From Leptospira ilyithenensis (GTDB taxonomy: Bacteria; Spirochaetota; Leptospiria; Leptospirales; Leptospiraceae), in the NCBI RefSeq assembly GCF_004771005.1, contig NZ_RQHV01000042.1, positions 186,001 to 250,000 of the forward strand: DNA of 64,000 nt, written 5' to 3'. Shown here piece by piece: positions 20,232 through 28,604 of this stretch (position 1 is its first letter; every line of letters begins with the position of its first letter). The notes beneath the pieces were generated by a model. That model made no database searches, was not told the origin of the DNA, and saw only the letters and a list, made by a program, of their open reading frames with translations. Both the position numbers and the translations under genes were made by a program.

Positions 20232-21220
20232 AAGAAATTTGGTATAGATCTGAATTCGGGATGTTTTGCTAATTCGTTTCTCAAAGAACGAATAAAAACA
20301 TAAATGGAATCGGCGAACATTCCTATTTGAACTATTTCTTCCAGTTGTTGCAAACAGGAAAGAACCGATGGTTTAAATTTCATTTTTTTTTCATCAGCCA
20401 CCATTCTGAAGTAAGTTCCTAATGCTTTGAAAGATCTTTGTAAAGCTTGCAGATACAGACTTTCTCTGAATTTTTTATCGCTTCCTATGGTGCGTTTTCG
20501 GAAATAATCGATCAATTCGGAGCGATATTCCTTTGTTAGTGGGTAATAGGCGTCATAGATCAAACTAACCAGATCATATTGGGGAATTCCCATTCTTGCA
20601 TCCTGGAAATCAATCAAGGTTAAACCGTTTTCCTCATTCAAAAGAATATTTCTACAATGAAAGTCTCTATGAGTGAAAACGTTCACAGGGTGTTTGTCCA
20701 AATAGCCTGCTGTTTCCTCTAAAAAATACTTAGCTTCGTCGGTGATTTCCGTTTCTAAACCGTAAATTGTTTTTATAGCATGAAATTTTTCAACGGTGAG
20801 GTTGATTTCGAACATAAGCTTTTCCAGATCAAATCGTCGCTCTGCAACAATTTGAGGCGGTTCCAGGGTTTGGAGTTTTAAAATTAAATTCAATGCTTCA
20901 GGGAGTCGCTTTTTATATTGATCCAGGCTTAAATTACTCAGATCATTCTTTCCTTCCCAGCTAATAAATGTTAAATTTAATTCCTCATTCGTTCGAATCA
21001 CTTCGGGGGTACGAACTTGATTGGCGCGTAGAAATTTTGTAATCTCAATAAAGTCCCGATTTAATTTCTGATCAACACAAAGTACTTCTTTCGCATCTCT
21101 CGTTTCGATTAGAAAATACTTTCTTGTGGACGCTTCTTCCTGTAAAGGTAGGATCTTATACTTTTCATGGTATAAGGAATCCAAATAATCTGATATTTCA
21201 TTCGAAAGAATATTGGTCAT
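20228..21220 (-). CDS. Aminoglycoside-phosphotransferase-fold kinase, AmgK-like
   Basis: 330 aa. The catalytic loop FTHRDFHCRNILLNEENG (about 184-200) and the metal-binding LIDFQDARMGIPQYDLVSLIYDAY closely resemble AmgK, the anomeric MurNAc/GlcNAc kinase that bypasses de novo fosfomycin-sensitive synthesis of UDP-MurNAc. The N-terminal EASTRKYFLIET corresponds to the nucleotide-binding strand. Its stop overlaps the MurU-like start, and it lies 22 bp downstream of a receiver-histidine kinase. I infer cell-wall sugar salvage; choline or other small-molecule kinases share the fold. Confidence 0.8.
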   Translation of the reverse strand: MTNILSNEISDYLDSLYHEKYKILPLQEEASTRKYFLIETRDAKEVLCVDQKLNRDFIEITKFLRANQVRTPEVIRTNEELNLTFISWEGKNDLSNLSLDQYKKRLPEALNLILKLQTLEPPQIVAERRFDLEKLMFEINLTVEKFHAIKTIYGLETEITDEAKYFLEETAGYLDKHPVNVFTHRDFHCRNILLNEENGLTLIDFQDARMGIPQYDLVSLIYDAYYPLTKEYRSELIDYFRKRTIGSDKKFRESLYLQALQRSFKALGTYFRMVADEKKMKFKPSVLSCLQQLEEIVQIGMFADSIYVFIRSLRNELAKHPEFRSIPNFL

Positions 21221-21242
21221 AGCTATCTGTTTAAAAATGATT

Positions 21243-22739
21243 TTAGTTGGAGAAAATAAAAGTAAATACGGAACCTTTTTCCGGTTCAGAGCTGATGGTC
21301 AATTTAATTCCGAAGGAGTCGATAATTTGCTTCACTACAAACATTCCAAGTCCTGTTCCTCTACCCAATTCTTTTGTAGTAAAGTAAGGTTCATAAATTT
21401 TTGAAATGACCTCTTCCGTCATTCCGTATCCGTCGTCTGTAATGGATAGGTGAACAGATCCTCTTTCTTTGAAAGCCTGAATGGAAATGGTTCCGGTATT
21501 CTTGGTCGCATCTGCCGCGTTTAATAAAATATTTGATAATAACAAACTGAATTGATCAGGATTGATTTTGATTGAAAGTTTTTCTCCTGGTTCCCAATTG
21601 ATTTGGCAGTATTTCAAACGGGCAGTCTCTTTGAATACTTCCAAAACATGAGAGACTACTTTGTTTACATCTATGGATTCGATTGTTTCCGAACGTGTTT
21701 TCGAAGATTTTCCCAGTTGTAGTAAATTGGAAGTCAAAGTTTGCAATTTTTGCGTTTGATTTAATGTTACTTGCAAAGCTCTATCTTTCAAGCTGGCTTC
21801 AGCTGTTTCCTTCGTTGCCATTTCAACAAATCCTTGTATGGCGGTTAGTGAATTGTTAATTTCGTGGCCTATGCTCGCAGCTACGGTAGATAAAAAAGCC
21901 CTTCTTTCAGAATCAATTAACTGCTCTACCATCATTTTTTTCTGAGTAACATCTCGAATAACGCCTGTAAAGTAAGATTCGCCGTCTAGAATATAAGTAC
22001 AGATCGCCACATCGGCAACAAAAGTAGTTTCATCGGATCTTTTTAATGTAACGTCCGCTTGTTGGTATGCTTGTTTTTTTTGATTTTTGCCCATCACTTC
22101 CTGGATTCTATCTATGTATTTATCCATTTTGTTTTCTGTGAACAATACTTGAACCGTTTGGCCGATCAAATCTGCAGGAGAAGGATAATGGAACATTTCA
22201 AAAGCCGCGAAATTTGCGAAAACGATGGTTTTATTAAAATCAATTGTAATTACTGCATCTGAAGTTGCGTTTAAAATCGCCGCATTTTGCCTGTTAAGAT
22301 CAAGATACTGAGACCGTAGTACTTTCTCCATGATCTCGGATTGGTGTAATTTTTCCGCATCTACATCTATCTTTGTTTTGGAATCGATCGCACGTTTTAC
22401 AACGGAAAGAATCTGAAATCGATCTACCGGTTTTGAGATATATTCGAATGCTTTGAATCTGACTGCGGATTCGGCAGTAGCTAGATTGGGATTTCCCGTA
22501 ATTAGAATAACGGGAAGATTTTTGTTCGATTCCGAGACGTATTGAATGAAGTCAATTCCGTTTTTTCCTTTCATCATAATATCAGAAATTACTAAACTGA
22601 AGTCTTTATTCGAATCTACCTTTTCTATCGCATCTAAAACCGATGCGGATAATACGACTTCATACCCTTCACGGGTTAATACACGCTTTAAGGCGATGCG
22701 TATTTCTTCTTCATCGTCGATGACTAGAATTTTACTCAT
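21243..22739 (-). CDS. Hybrid protein: receiver - PAS - histidine kinase
   Basis: 498 aa with the order receiver (1-125; Asp about 53 in VISDIMM, Lys in YISKPV), PAS (about 150-270; AAILNATSDAVITIDFNKTI), HisKA (about 285-350, phosphoacceptor in SIGHEINNSLTAIQG) and HATPase (about 390-498; N-box NILLNAADAT, G-boxes DDGYGM and GRGTGLGM). A receiver at the N-terminus of a kinase suggests it takes phosphate or signals from the upstream kinase. Its start overlaps that gene by 8 bp, so the two are coupled. No DNA-binding output is present. Confidence 0.9.
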   Translation of the reverse strand: MSKILVIDDEEEIRIALKRVLTREGYEVVLSASVLDAIEKVDSNKDFSLVISDIMMKGKNGIDFIQYVSESNKNLPVILITGNPNLATAESAVRFKAFEYISKPVDRFQILSVVKRAIDSKTKIDVDAEKLHQSEIMEKVLRSQYLDLNRQNAAILNATSDAVITIDFNKTIVFANFAAFEMFHYPSPADLIGQTVQVLFTENKMDKYIDRIQEVMGKNQKKQAYQQADVTLKRSDETTFVADVAICTYILDGESYFTGVIRDVTQKKMMVEQLIDSERRAFLSTVAASIGHEINNSLTAIQGFVEMATKETAEASLKDRALQVTLNQTQKLQTLTSNLLQLGKSSKTRSETIESIDVNKVVSHVLEVFKETARLKYCQINWEPGEKLSIKINPDQFSLLLSNILLNAADATKNTGTISIQAFKERGSVHLSITDDGYGMTEEVISKIYEPYFTTKELGRGTGLGMFVVKQIIDSFGIKLTISSEPEKGSVFTFIFSN

Positions 22740-25098
22740 TGGTTTCTACATGCGCAGGAAGTAATATCTCGATCTTAGTTCCTTCTCCTAATTTTGATTT
22801 AATGGAAATATCACCTTCATGGTCATTGATAATTTTTTTTGAGATGGAAAGCCCTAGTCCGGTACCTTGTTTCTCTCTTCTTGTTGTGAATAAGGGTAGA
22901 AAGGCGCGCTCGATTACATTTTCACTCATACCGGGACCATTGTCTTCAATAGAAAACACTACCCAATCTTTTTTACTAATCCTTACAAGATCAATTCCAA
23001 TTTCTATTTTCGGATTCGGAACCGGGTTTTCCATTTCGGAAATAGCGTTGATTGAGTTTACAACGCAATTAATTAGTACTTGTTCTATCTCTTGCCAGCG
23101 AACAAAGATTCCGGGTAAATTCGGACCTGCATGACGGGTAAATTCAATTCCCTTTTTTTTACAACTTACTTCGACTAGCTCGCTCGCTCTTACTAAAATA
23201 TAATAAGGAGAAACCAAATCCCGGTTGGGACTTTCGACACGACCTAAATCCAAAAGTGCCCTCACCAAATCCCGAATTCGTAAATTCGCAGACTCGATCT
23301 TTTTTAAGATTAATTTTCTTTCTGCCGGATCTTCTTCTTCGACAACAATTAAGTCGTCTAAATAAAGTAAGGCGCTTTGTAACGGATTATTGATTTCATG
23401 AGCGAGTCCCGCCGCTATCTCTCCGATACTTACGAATTTCATGGATTCGATCAATTGGCGATCAAGTCTTTTTGCTTCCGTCGTATCTGTAAAAACCAGC
23501 ATGACAACTCTTTCCAGATTGGAAAACCGTTTGATCGGTATGAATCTTACTTGGAAGGAATATTCTTCGTTTAGAATTGTGTAGAAAAAATCTCTGGTTT
23601 GAATGGTTAAACTTCTTTGCGCTTGCTGAATCGTGTTTTTAAATAAGTCCTGATGTACTTTATCCAAAAAGGAAAATACAAAATCTCCCGCTTCGATGGG
23701 AACAACTTGAAATAGTAAAAATTTAAAAATCGGCGCAATATCAAGGATAATGCCTTCATCATTTACCACCACAATACCGTTGTTCATCGTTGCAAAAATA
23801 GTTCTTAGTCTTTCCTCGGAATTTCTAAGCGCCTCTTCCGCATGTGCCAGTTCGGTAAGATTGAATAAAATAACCATGAGTCCTTGAAAATCACCATTAT
23901 CATCTCGGATAATGGATGACTGAAACATCATCGAAATTTCTTCATTGTTGTAGTTTTTAACAATGATCTGTTTATTGACTGATTCCTGAAGTATGGAAGA
24001 AACAATCTCATCTTCCAAATGAAATAAACCTAGCAGATCTTTTGTTTTTAATTCTTGGAATGAAATTCCCAGAGTTTTTATGGCGGTATCATTTGCATAT
24101 TCCAATCTAAGATACTGATCTAAAGTAAAAATAGGAATTTCGATCGTATCTAATAATTTCCCTTGGTATCTGGTTTTCTTTAGTACTTTGTATCTTTCTT
24201 CTTCATTGATTTTGGAAAATATCGCGAATCCGATATCGACTGCTATTTCATTGATAATACTGATTTCATCGGGGGTGAACGGATTTTCCTGAAAGGATAT
24301 GATTTCCAGACCACCATATATTAAATTGTTCCAAGAAATCGGAAAACAGAATCCGTACATGACGCCGGAATATTTGAATTCTTTGCACCAATCTTTATAC
24401 TTATCTTCTTTGTTTGAATATGAGAACGGACTACTATTGGTTTTTTCCAATAAAGTTTTCATAGGCATTGAGGTTTCGGGCGTATTAAAAAAGTCCACTA
24501 CGGATTTATGAATTAAGCCTAATGACTGTTTTTCAAAAAATTCAATATGGTTTTCAAATTCATTTGTTAAGACTCCCCAGACGAAATCATATTGTTTTGC
24601 TTTTTGTAGAAAAATACATGCGGTTTGAAGAATTAAATTCGGTTCTTTATCTTCCTGAATGGTTTGTTTGACTTCGCGGATGGCTTGAAATAGATTTTGT
24701 GTAAAGTTGATCTGAACTTCCAAATCTTTAATGGCGGATTTATCTTCTACGTAGATGGCAATGCATTCCAAAGAATCATCAGGCAAAGTTTGCCGCTGTA
24801 ACATAAATTCAATATGAATCAATTCATCGTTTTTTTTCCTCAATTGCCAAAGGACTTTTTTATTAATTTCATGTTCGTTTAAAACATTGATCATTCGTAC
24901 AAACAGACCGTTTTGAGGAAGAATTCTTTCCAGTTTGAGTCCGGGTAACTCCGCGGCAGAAAATCCCAAAAGTTTTTCAATGCTAGGGTTTGCGATTAGA
25001 ATTCGATAACTTTTAGAATCGACTAATAGAAAGCCTTCATAGGATGGTAAGAAAAGACTTTGAATCAGCGGAAGTAATGAATTCGTTTGTTCAATCAT
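22732..25098 (-). CDS. Multi-PAS/GAF sensor histidine kinase
   Basis: 788 aa cytoplasmic-looking sensor kinase without clear transmembrane helices. A PAS domain (about 15-130; LLVDSKSYRILIANPSIEKLLGF), a GAF-like segment (about 140-300), and two further PAS units (about 320-430 and 440-560) precede HisKA (SIGEIAAGLAHEINNPLQSALLYL, about 575) and HATPase (N-box LINCVVNSINAI; EDNGPGM; QGTGLGLSISKKII). It heads the operon with the receiver-kinase hybrid, AmgK and MurU. The context suggests it monitors something linked to envelope turnover, but the ligand is unknown. Confidence 0.9.
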   Translation of the reverse strand: MIEQTNSLLPLIQSLFLPSYEGFLLVDSKSYRILIANPSIEKLLGFSAAELPGLKLERILPQNGLFVRMINVLNEHEINKKVLWQLRKKNDELIHIEFMLQRQTLPDDSLECIAIYVEDKSAIKDLEVQINFTQNLFQAIREVKQTIQEDKEPNLILQTACIFLQKAKQYDFVWGVLTNEFENHIEFFEKQSLGLIHKSVVDFFNTPETSMPMKTLLEKTNSSPFSYSNKEDKYKDWCKEFKYSGVMYGFCFPISWNNLIYGGLEIISFQENPFTPDEISIINEIAVDIGFAIFSKINEEERYKVLKKTRYQGKLLDTIEIPIFTLDQYLRLEYANDTAIKTLGISFQELKTKDLLGLFHLEDEIVSSILQESVNKQIIVKNYNNEEISMMFQSSIIRDDNGDFQGLMVILFNLTELAHAEEALRNSEERLRTIFATMNNGIVVVNDEGIILDIAPIFKFLLFQVVPIEAGDFVFSFLDKVHQDLFKNTIQQAQRSLTIQTRDFFYTILNEEYSFQVRFIPIKRFSNLERVVMLVFTDTTEAKRLDRQLIESMKFVSIGEIAAGLAHEINNPLQSALLYLDDLIVVEEEDPAERKLILKKIESANLRIRDLVRALLDLGRVESPNRDLVSPYYILVRASELVEVSCKKKGIEFTRHAGPNLPGIFVRWQEIEQVLINCVVNSINAISEMENPVPNPKIEIGIDLVRISKKDWVVFSIEDNGPGMSENVIERAFLPLFTTRREKQGTGLGLSISKKIINDHEGDISIKSKLGEGTKIEILLPAHVETNE

Positions 25099-25186
25099 AA
25101 TATGACGGTCGGATCTCTTAAAAAGTATGTTTTCTTTTATCTATAGAATCATCTACCGAAATTATCAATTTCAACGAAGCAAATCA

Positions 25187-25996
25187 ATGAAAAATATGGA
25201 AGGCATTCCGAGATACGTAGATCTGGGAGGGCATTCTCTATTTTTTTGGGACTTCCAAACCGATGAGAAGGACTGTGTTGTTTTTTTACACGGACTTTTG
25301 GATCATAGTTTCGGCTTTAGAAGAATCATCAAAGATTTATTAGGCGACAAAAAGAGGATTATTTCTTTTGACCATCCCGGTTATGGAAATAGCAGACTTC
25401 CGAAGATAAAATATCTATTCCAAATTGACGTCTGGGCGGATCTACTTTTGGAAGCTTTGGAAAAACTGAACCTTCAGAATGTGACTTTGGTCGGTCATTC
25501 TATGGGTGGTTTGATTGCACAACATATGGTTCTGGCAGACAAGTCCAAATGTATTAAAAAATTAATTTTGCTTTCGCCAGGAGGCATTCCTCATCCTGAA
25601 AGAGAAAGAATGCAGAAGTTGCTATTTCCTAAAACGGAAAACCAAGTGGTAGAACTTCTTAGTCATCTTTATGGGTCGGATAGTCCTGAACCGAACTTTT
25701 TATTACGAAAAACTTTGGTTACAGTTTGGAACGGTTGGGAAAACCAATTTTTACAAGAGAACACTCTCAAAAAAGAACACCATATTTTTCACGGCGACAA
25801 AATTCGCGGAATAAAAATTCCCACCCTAATCATCGCAGGTGAAAATGATGAAATCACACCTATCGCTATGATGAAGAAAATGAAGTCCTATATAACAGGG
25901 AGTAAGTTGGTTTGGTTGAAAGGCGCGAAACATGCGATTCATTTGGAAAGGTCAAGTGACATAGCCAGGGAAATCAAAGTATTTAATAAACACTGA
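25187..25996 (+). CDS. Alpha/beta hydrolase
   Basis: 269 aa from ATG 25187; an in-frame ATG at 25127 adds 20 residues that do not look conserved and would leave only 28 bp to the divergent kinase. The fold is clear: oxyanion region FLHGLLDHSFGFR, nucleophile elbow VGHSMGGLIAQHM (Ser), acid IIAGENDEITPI (Asp) and KGAKHAIHLE (His). This is a serine hydrolase of the esterase/lipase/peptidase type with no visible signal peptide. The substrate is not predictable. It sits alone between the kinase operon and a receiver gene. Confidence 0.82.
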   Translation: MKNMEGIPRYVDLGGHSLFFWDFQTDEKDCVVFLHGLLDHSFGFRRIIKDLLGDKKRIISFDHPGYGNSRLPKIKYLFQIDVWADLLLEALEKLNLQNVTLVGHSMGGLIAQHMVLADKSKCIKKLILLSPGGIPHPERERMQKLLFPKTENQVVELLSHLYGSDSPEPNFLLRKTLVTVWNGWENQFLQENTLKKEHHIFHGDKIRGIKIPTLIIAGENDEITPIAMMKKMKSYITGSKLVWLKGAKHAIHLERSSDIAREIKVFNKH

Positions 25997-26042
25997 GCTA
26001 TTTTTACTTTTAAGGGAGAGCCTTGTTGAAAATCGTGCATAT

Positions 26043-26405
26043 ATGATGAAAAAGAACATCCTTGTCGTTGAGGATGAACCGTTCCTAGGGCTCAATATCA
26101 AACAGAAGATCGAGTCTTTCGGATTCAACGTGATTGCTGTAGTTCCTTCGGGGGACGAAGCATTTCAAATTGTTTCTGAAAAAGTTCCTGATTTGATTCT
26201 TATGGATATCAATCTGGAAGGTTCTCTCAGCGGAATGGAAACTGCGGAATCTTTGAAAAATCAATTCTCAGTTCCGATTTTATTCTTAACCGGATTTTTG
26301 GATGATGATCATAAAAGAAAAATATCCAAAGACCCGTCCTATGGATATTTAATGAAGCCTTTTACAACCGATCAATTGAGAGAAGCAGTCTCCGTTTTTA
26401 CTTAA
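26043..26405 (+). CDS. Stand-alone receiver (response regulator)
   Basis: 120 aa, one receiver domain only. VVEDEPFLG supplies the acidic pocket, LILMDINLEG the phosphoacceptor Asp (about 57), FLTGF the Thr and YLMKPFT the Lys. The sequence around LEGSLSGMETAESL is typical of receivers paired with PAS histidine kinases. It lies 46 bp after the hydrolase gene and overlaps the 3' end of the converging TlyA gene by 8 bp. No output domain. Confidence 0.88.
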   Translation: MMKKNILVVEDEPFLGLNIKQKIESFGFNVIAVVPSGDEAFQIVSEKVPDLILMDINLEGSLSGMETAESLKNQFSVPILFLTGFLDDDHKRKISKDPSYGYLMKPFTTDQLREAVSVFT

Positions 26406-27177
26406 GATTTTTTCCTTCTTTTCTCCACCAAAATAAAAACTCTCTATTTCCTTCCGTTCCTTTGATGGGAGATTCCACGATCCTTAAAATTTTAATGGAA
26501 TGATCCTGTTTTCGAATCTCTCTCCAAACCTGCCGGATGATTTTACCAATTACCAACGGATCCTTGACAATTCCCTCGGTAAGATCTTTTTCCTTTGCTT
26601 CAAACTGCGGCTTTAGCAGGCTGATTCCTTCCCAATTTGTATCCGAAGATTCTTTCGCCAAACGAGTGATTGTTGGAAATACGGATAGCAGAGATATAAA
26701 ACTGAGATCCATTGTGATAAAGATGGAATCGGATTTGCCACCCAATAGTTCCCAATTTAGTTCTTTGATATGAGTTCTGTCTAAGACCGTAACCGATTTG
26801 TGATTGGCCAGCTTCTGAGCCAATTGTCCGTAACCTACGTCAACGGAGTAAACATGTTTGGCTTCTTTCTCTAGGAGAACTTGGGTAAAACCGCCTGTCG
26901 AGGCTCCCCAATCCCAGCAGATTTTATTTTTGGGATTTGCTTTCGGAAAAGCTTCCAGGGCACCTAGGAGTTTTTTTGCTCCACGAGAAACATATTGTTT
27001 GATGATTTCCCTAACTCGGATATTGTCCGTTATGCGAATATGAAATCCGATTTTTGTGACCGGTTCGTCATTTACAAGCACCGAGCCGGATAAAATAAAA
27101 GAAAGAGCTTCCTTTTTATCTTTGCATAACCCCAGTGAAACTAATCTGTCATCCAGTCTAATTTTTTCTTTCTGCAA
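26398..27177 (-). CDS. TlyA-family rRNA methyltransferase, TTG start
   Basis: About 259 aa from TTG 27177. The frame is open far upstream, but the extra residues have no family likeness and run antiparallel to the meaning of the prenyl synthase gene they overlap. From 27177 the sequence starts KIRLDDRLVSLGLCKDKKEAL, an S4 RNA-binding domain, followed by an FtsJ-type methyltransferase (WDWGASTGGFTQVLLE as the SAM motif, TMDLSFISLLSVFP). TlyA enzymes 2'-O-methylate rRNA, and the family is also annotated as hemolysin. An AAAGGAT lies about 13 nt upstream. It overlaps the end of the prenyl synthase gene by 20 bp. Confidence 0.85.
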   Translation of the reverse strand: MQKEKIRLDDRLVSLGLCKDKKEALSFILSGSVLVNDEPVTKIGFHIRITDNIRVREIIKQYVSRGAKKLLGALEAFPKANPKNKICWDWGASTGGFTQVLLEKEAKHVYSVDVGYGQLAQKLANHKSVTVLDRTHIKELNWELLGGKSDSIFITMDLSFISLLSVFPTITRLAKESSDTNWEGISLLKPQFEAKEKDLTEGIVKDPLVIGKIIRQVWREIRKQDHSIKILRIVESPIKGTEGNREFLFWWRKEGKNLK

Positions 27178-28102
27178 TGTAGTTTGGCAATCCTTTGAAG
27201 AATTGGTTTGTTTCCGATTCCAGTTTGATTGCATAAGAATAAGCTTTGTCTTTGGAATCATCACGCATTTTTTTTGCCGTTTCCATTCCATAAAGAGAGG
27301 GGTAAGTGAGTTTTCCCGAATTTGCATCCTTGCCAGGAGTTTTCCCCAAAGATTCCGCGCTTCCTTCCACATCTAAAATATCATCCGTGATTTGAAATAG
27401 AATTCCGATCTCTTTGGCATACTCTTTGATCTTTACTTCTCTTTCTCTGAAATCAGAGCGAAGGCGATTGCCTAACAGGAAACTTGCAATAATAAGTGCT
27501 CCTGTTTTCTTTCCGTGGATGGAAAGAAGCCTTTCTTCCCCGGACATGCTTTTTCTATATTCCGAAATTTCGGATTTTCCTTCCTCTTCCAAATCTTCCA
27601 TTTGACCGGTGATCATCCCGGGAATGCCAGCGCCTTCATGTAAATAATTCAAACAATCTTTCAGAAGGTCAGCATCACCTGAATCGAGAAAACGGATCAG
27701 ATAAAAACCGAGAGAATTCAATGCATCTCCGGCAAGGATTGCTGTAGGTACGTCGAATTTTTTATGGCAAGTCAGCATTCCCCTTCGCATATCATCATTA
27801 TCCATGGAAGGAAGGTCATCATGAATTAAAGAATAAGTGTGTATACTTTCTATTGCGGCAGACAGATAAAGTAGGTTATTTAGATGTGTATCGTTTGTCG
27901 GTTTCGGATAATTATCATTCGCATAATAGCTATTAATTGCTATTGCGGGACGAATTCTTTTCCCACCTGCTTGCAAACTGTAAATAGCGGCATCACTGAC
28001 CCGTGAGGGAGAAAATCCTTTTAGGATGGTTTGAATGGTCGGGATAAAGAAAGGCTCGAATAGTGATTTTGCGGATTCTAAATGATATAAAAAAGAACTC
28101 AC
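27158..28102 (-). CDS. Polyprenyl (farnesyl/geranylgeranyl-type) diphosphate synthase
   Basis: 314 aa with GTG start. Both aspartate-rich motifs are intact: DDLPSMDNDDMRRG (first, about 95-108) and QITDDILDVEGS (second, about 230-241), plus LQAGGKRIRP for the substrate phosphate. The chain-length-determining residues before the first motif (SIHTYSLIHDD) are those of short-chain IspA-type enzymes making C15 or C20. Placing it next to TlyA is a common bacterial arrangement (ispA-dxs-tlyA), but dxs is absent here. Confidence 0.92.
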   Translation of the reverse strand: MSSFLYHLESAKSLFEPFFIPTIQTILKGFSPSRVSDAAIYSLQAGGKRIRPAIAINSYYANDNYPKPTNDTHLNNLLYLSAAIESIHTYSLIHDDLPSMDNDDMRRGMLTCHKKFDVPTAILAGDALNSLGFYLIRFLDSGDADLLKDCLNYLHEGAGIPGMITGQMEDLEEEGKSEISEYRKSMSGEERLLSIHGKKTGALIIASFLLGNRLRSDFREREVKIKEYAKEIGILFQITDDILDVEGSAESLGKTPGKDANSGKLTYPSLYGMETAKKMRDDSKDKAYSYAIKLESETNQFFKGLPNYIAERKN

Positions 28103-28148
28103 TTGGGAACAAATACCGACTTGATTTTCACAAGCCGGCTAATGAGGG

Positions 28149-28562
28149 TTAATTGAGCTCGTAACCTTTGAAGAAAAAAGCAATCTCTTGGAGAGCATTT
28201 TCTACGGAGTCAGAACCATGCACCGCATTTGCTTCTTTACTTTCTGCAAATAGTGCGCGAATTGTTCCCGGTGCCGCTTCTTTCGGATCAGTAGCACCGA
28301 TTACATCTCTCCAATGCAATACAGCATTTTGTCTTTCCAGTGCAGCTGCCACGATCGGACCTGATGCCATATAATTGCAAAGGTCATTGTAGAATGGGCG
28401 AGCGGAGTGCACTTTGTAAAACTGTTTTGCGTCTTCGAGGCTGAGTTTTAAGGACTTAAGTCCTAGGATTTTAAATCCTTCTTTTTCGATTCTTTGAAGG
28501 ATATCGCCGATATGCATATTTTTAACGGCATCCGGCTTGAGCATGATGAAAGTTCTTTCCAT
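28149..28562 (-). CDS. ndk: Nucleoside diphosphate kinase
   Basis: 137 aa, the standard length. [15 protein letters not shown] at the N-terminus and the active-site NAVHGSDS with phosphohistidine at about His115 are diagnostic. It balances NTP pools using ATP. Start ATG 28562. Separate from the neighbouring antiporter by 42 bp. Confidence 0.97.
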   Translation of the reverse strand: MERTFIMLKPDAVKNMHIGDILQRIEKEGFKILGLKSLKLSLEDAKQFYKVHSARPFYNDLCNYMASGPIVAAALERQNAVLHWRDVIGATDPKEAAPGTIRALFAESKEANAVHGSDSVENALQEIAFFFKGYELN

Positions 28563-28604
28563 AAGTCCAGAACCTCATAAAAACCCAAAAAAGCAACCGA
28601 ATCT

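Noticed and set aside
26398..27372. A 324-codon version of the TlyA gene starting at 27372
   Set aside because: The first 65 residues have no resemblance to the S4 domain and overlie the prenyl synthase gene in another frame. TTG 27177 fits the family start.
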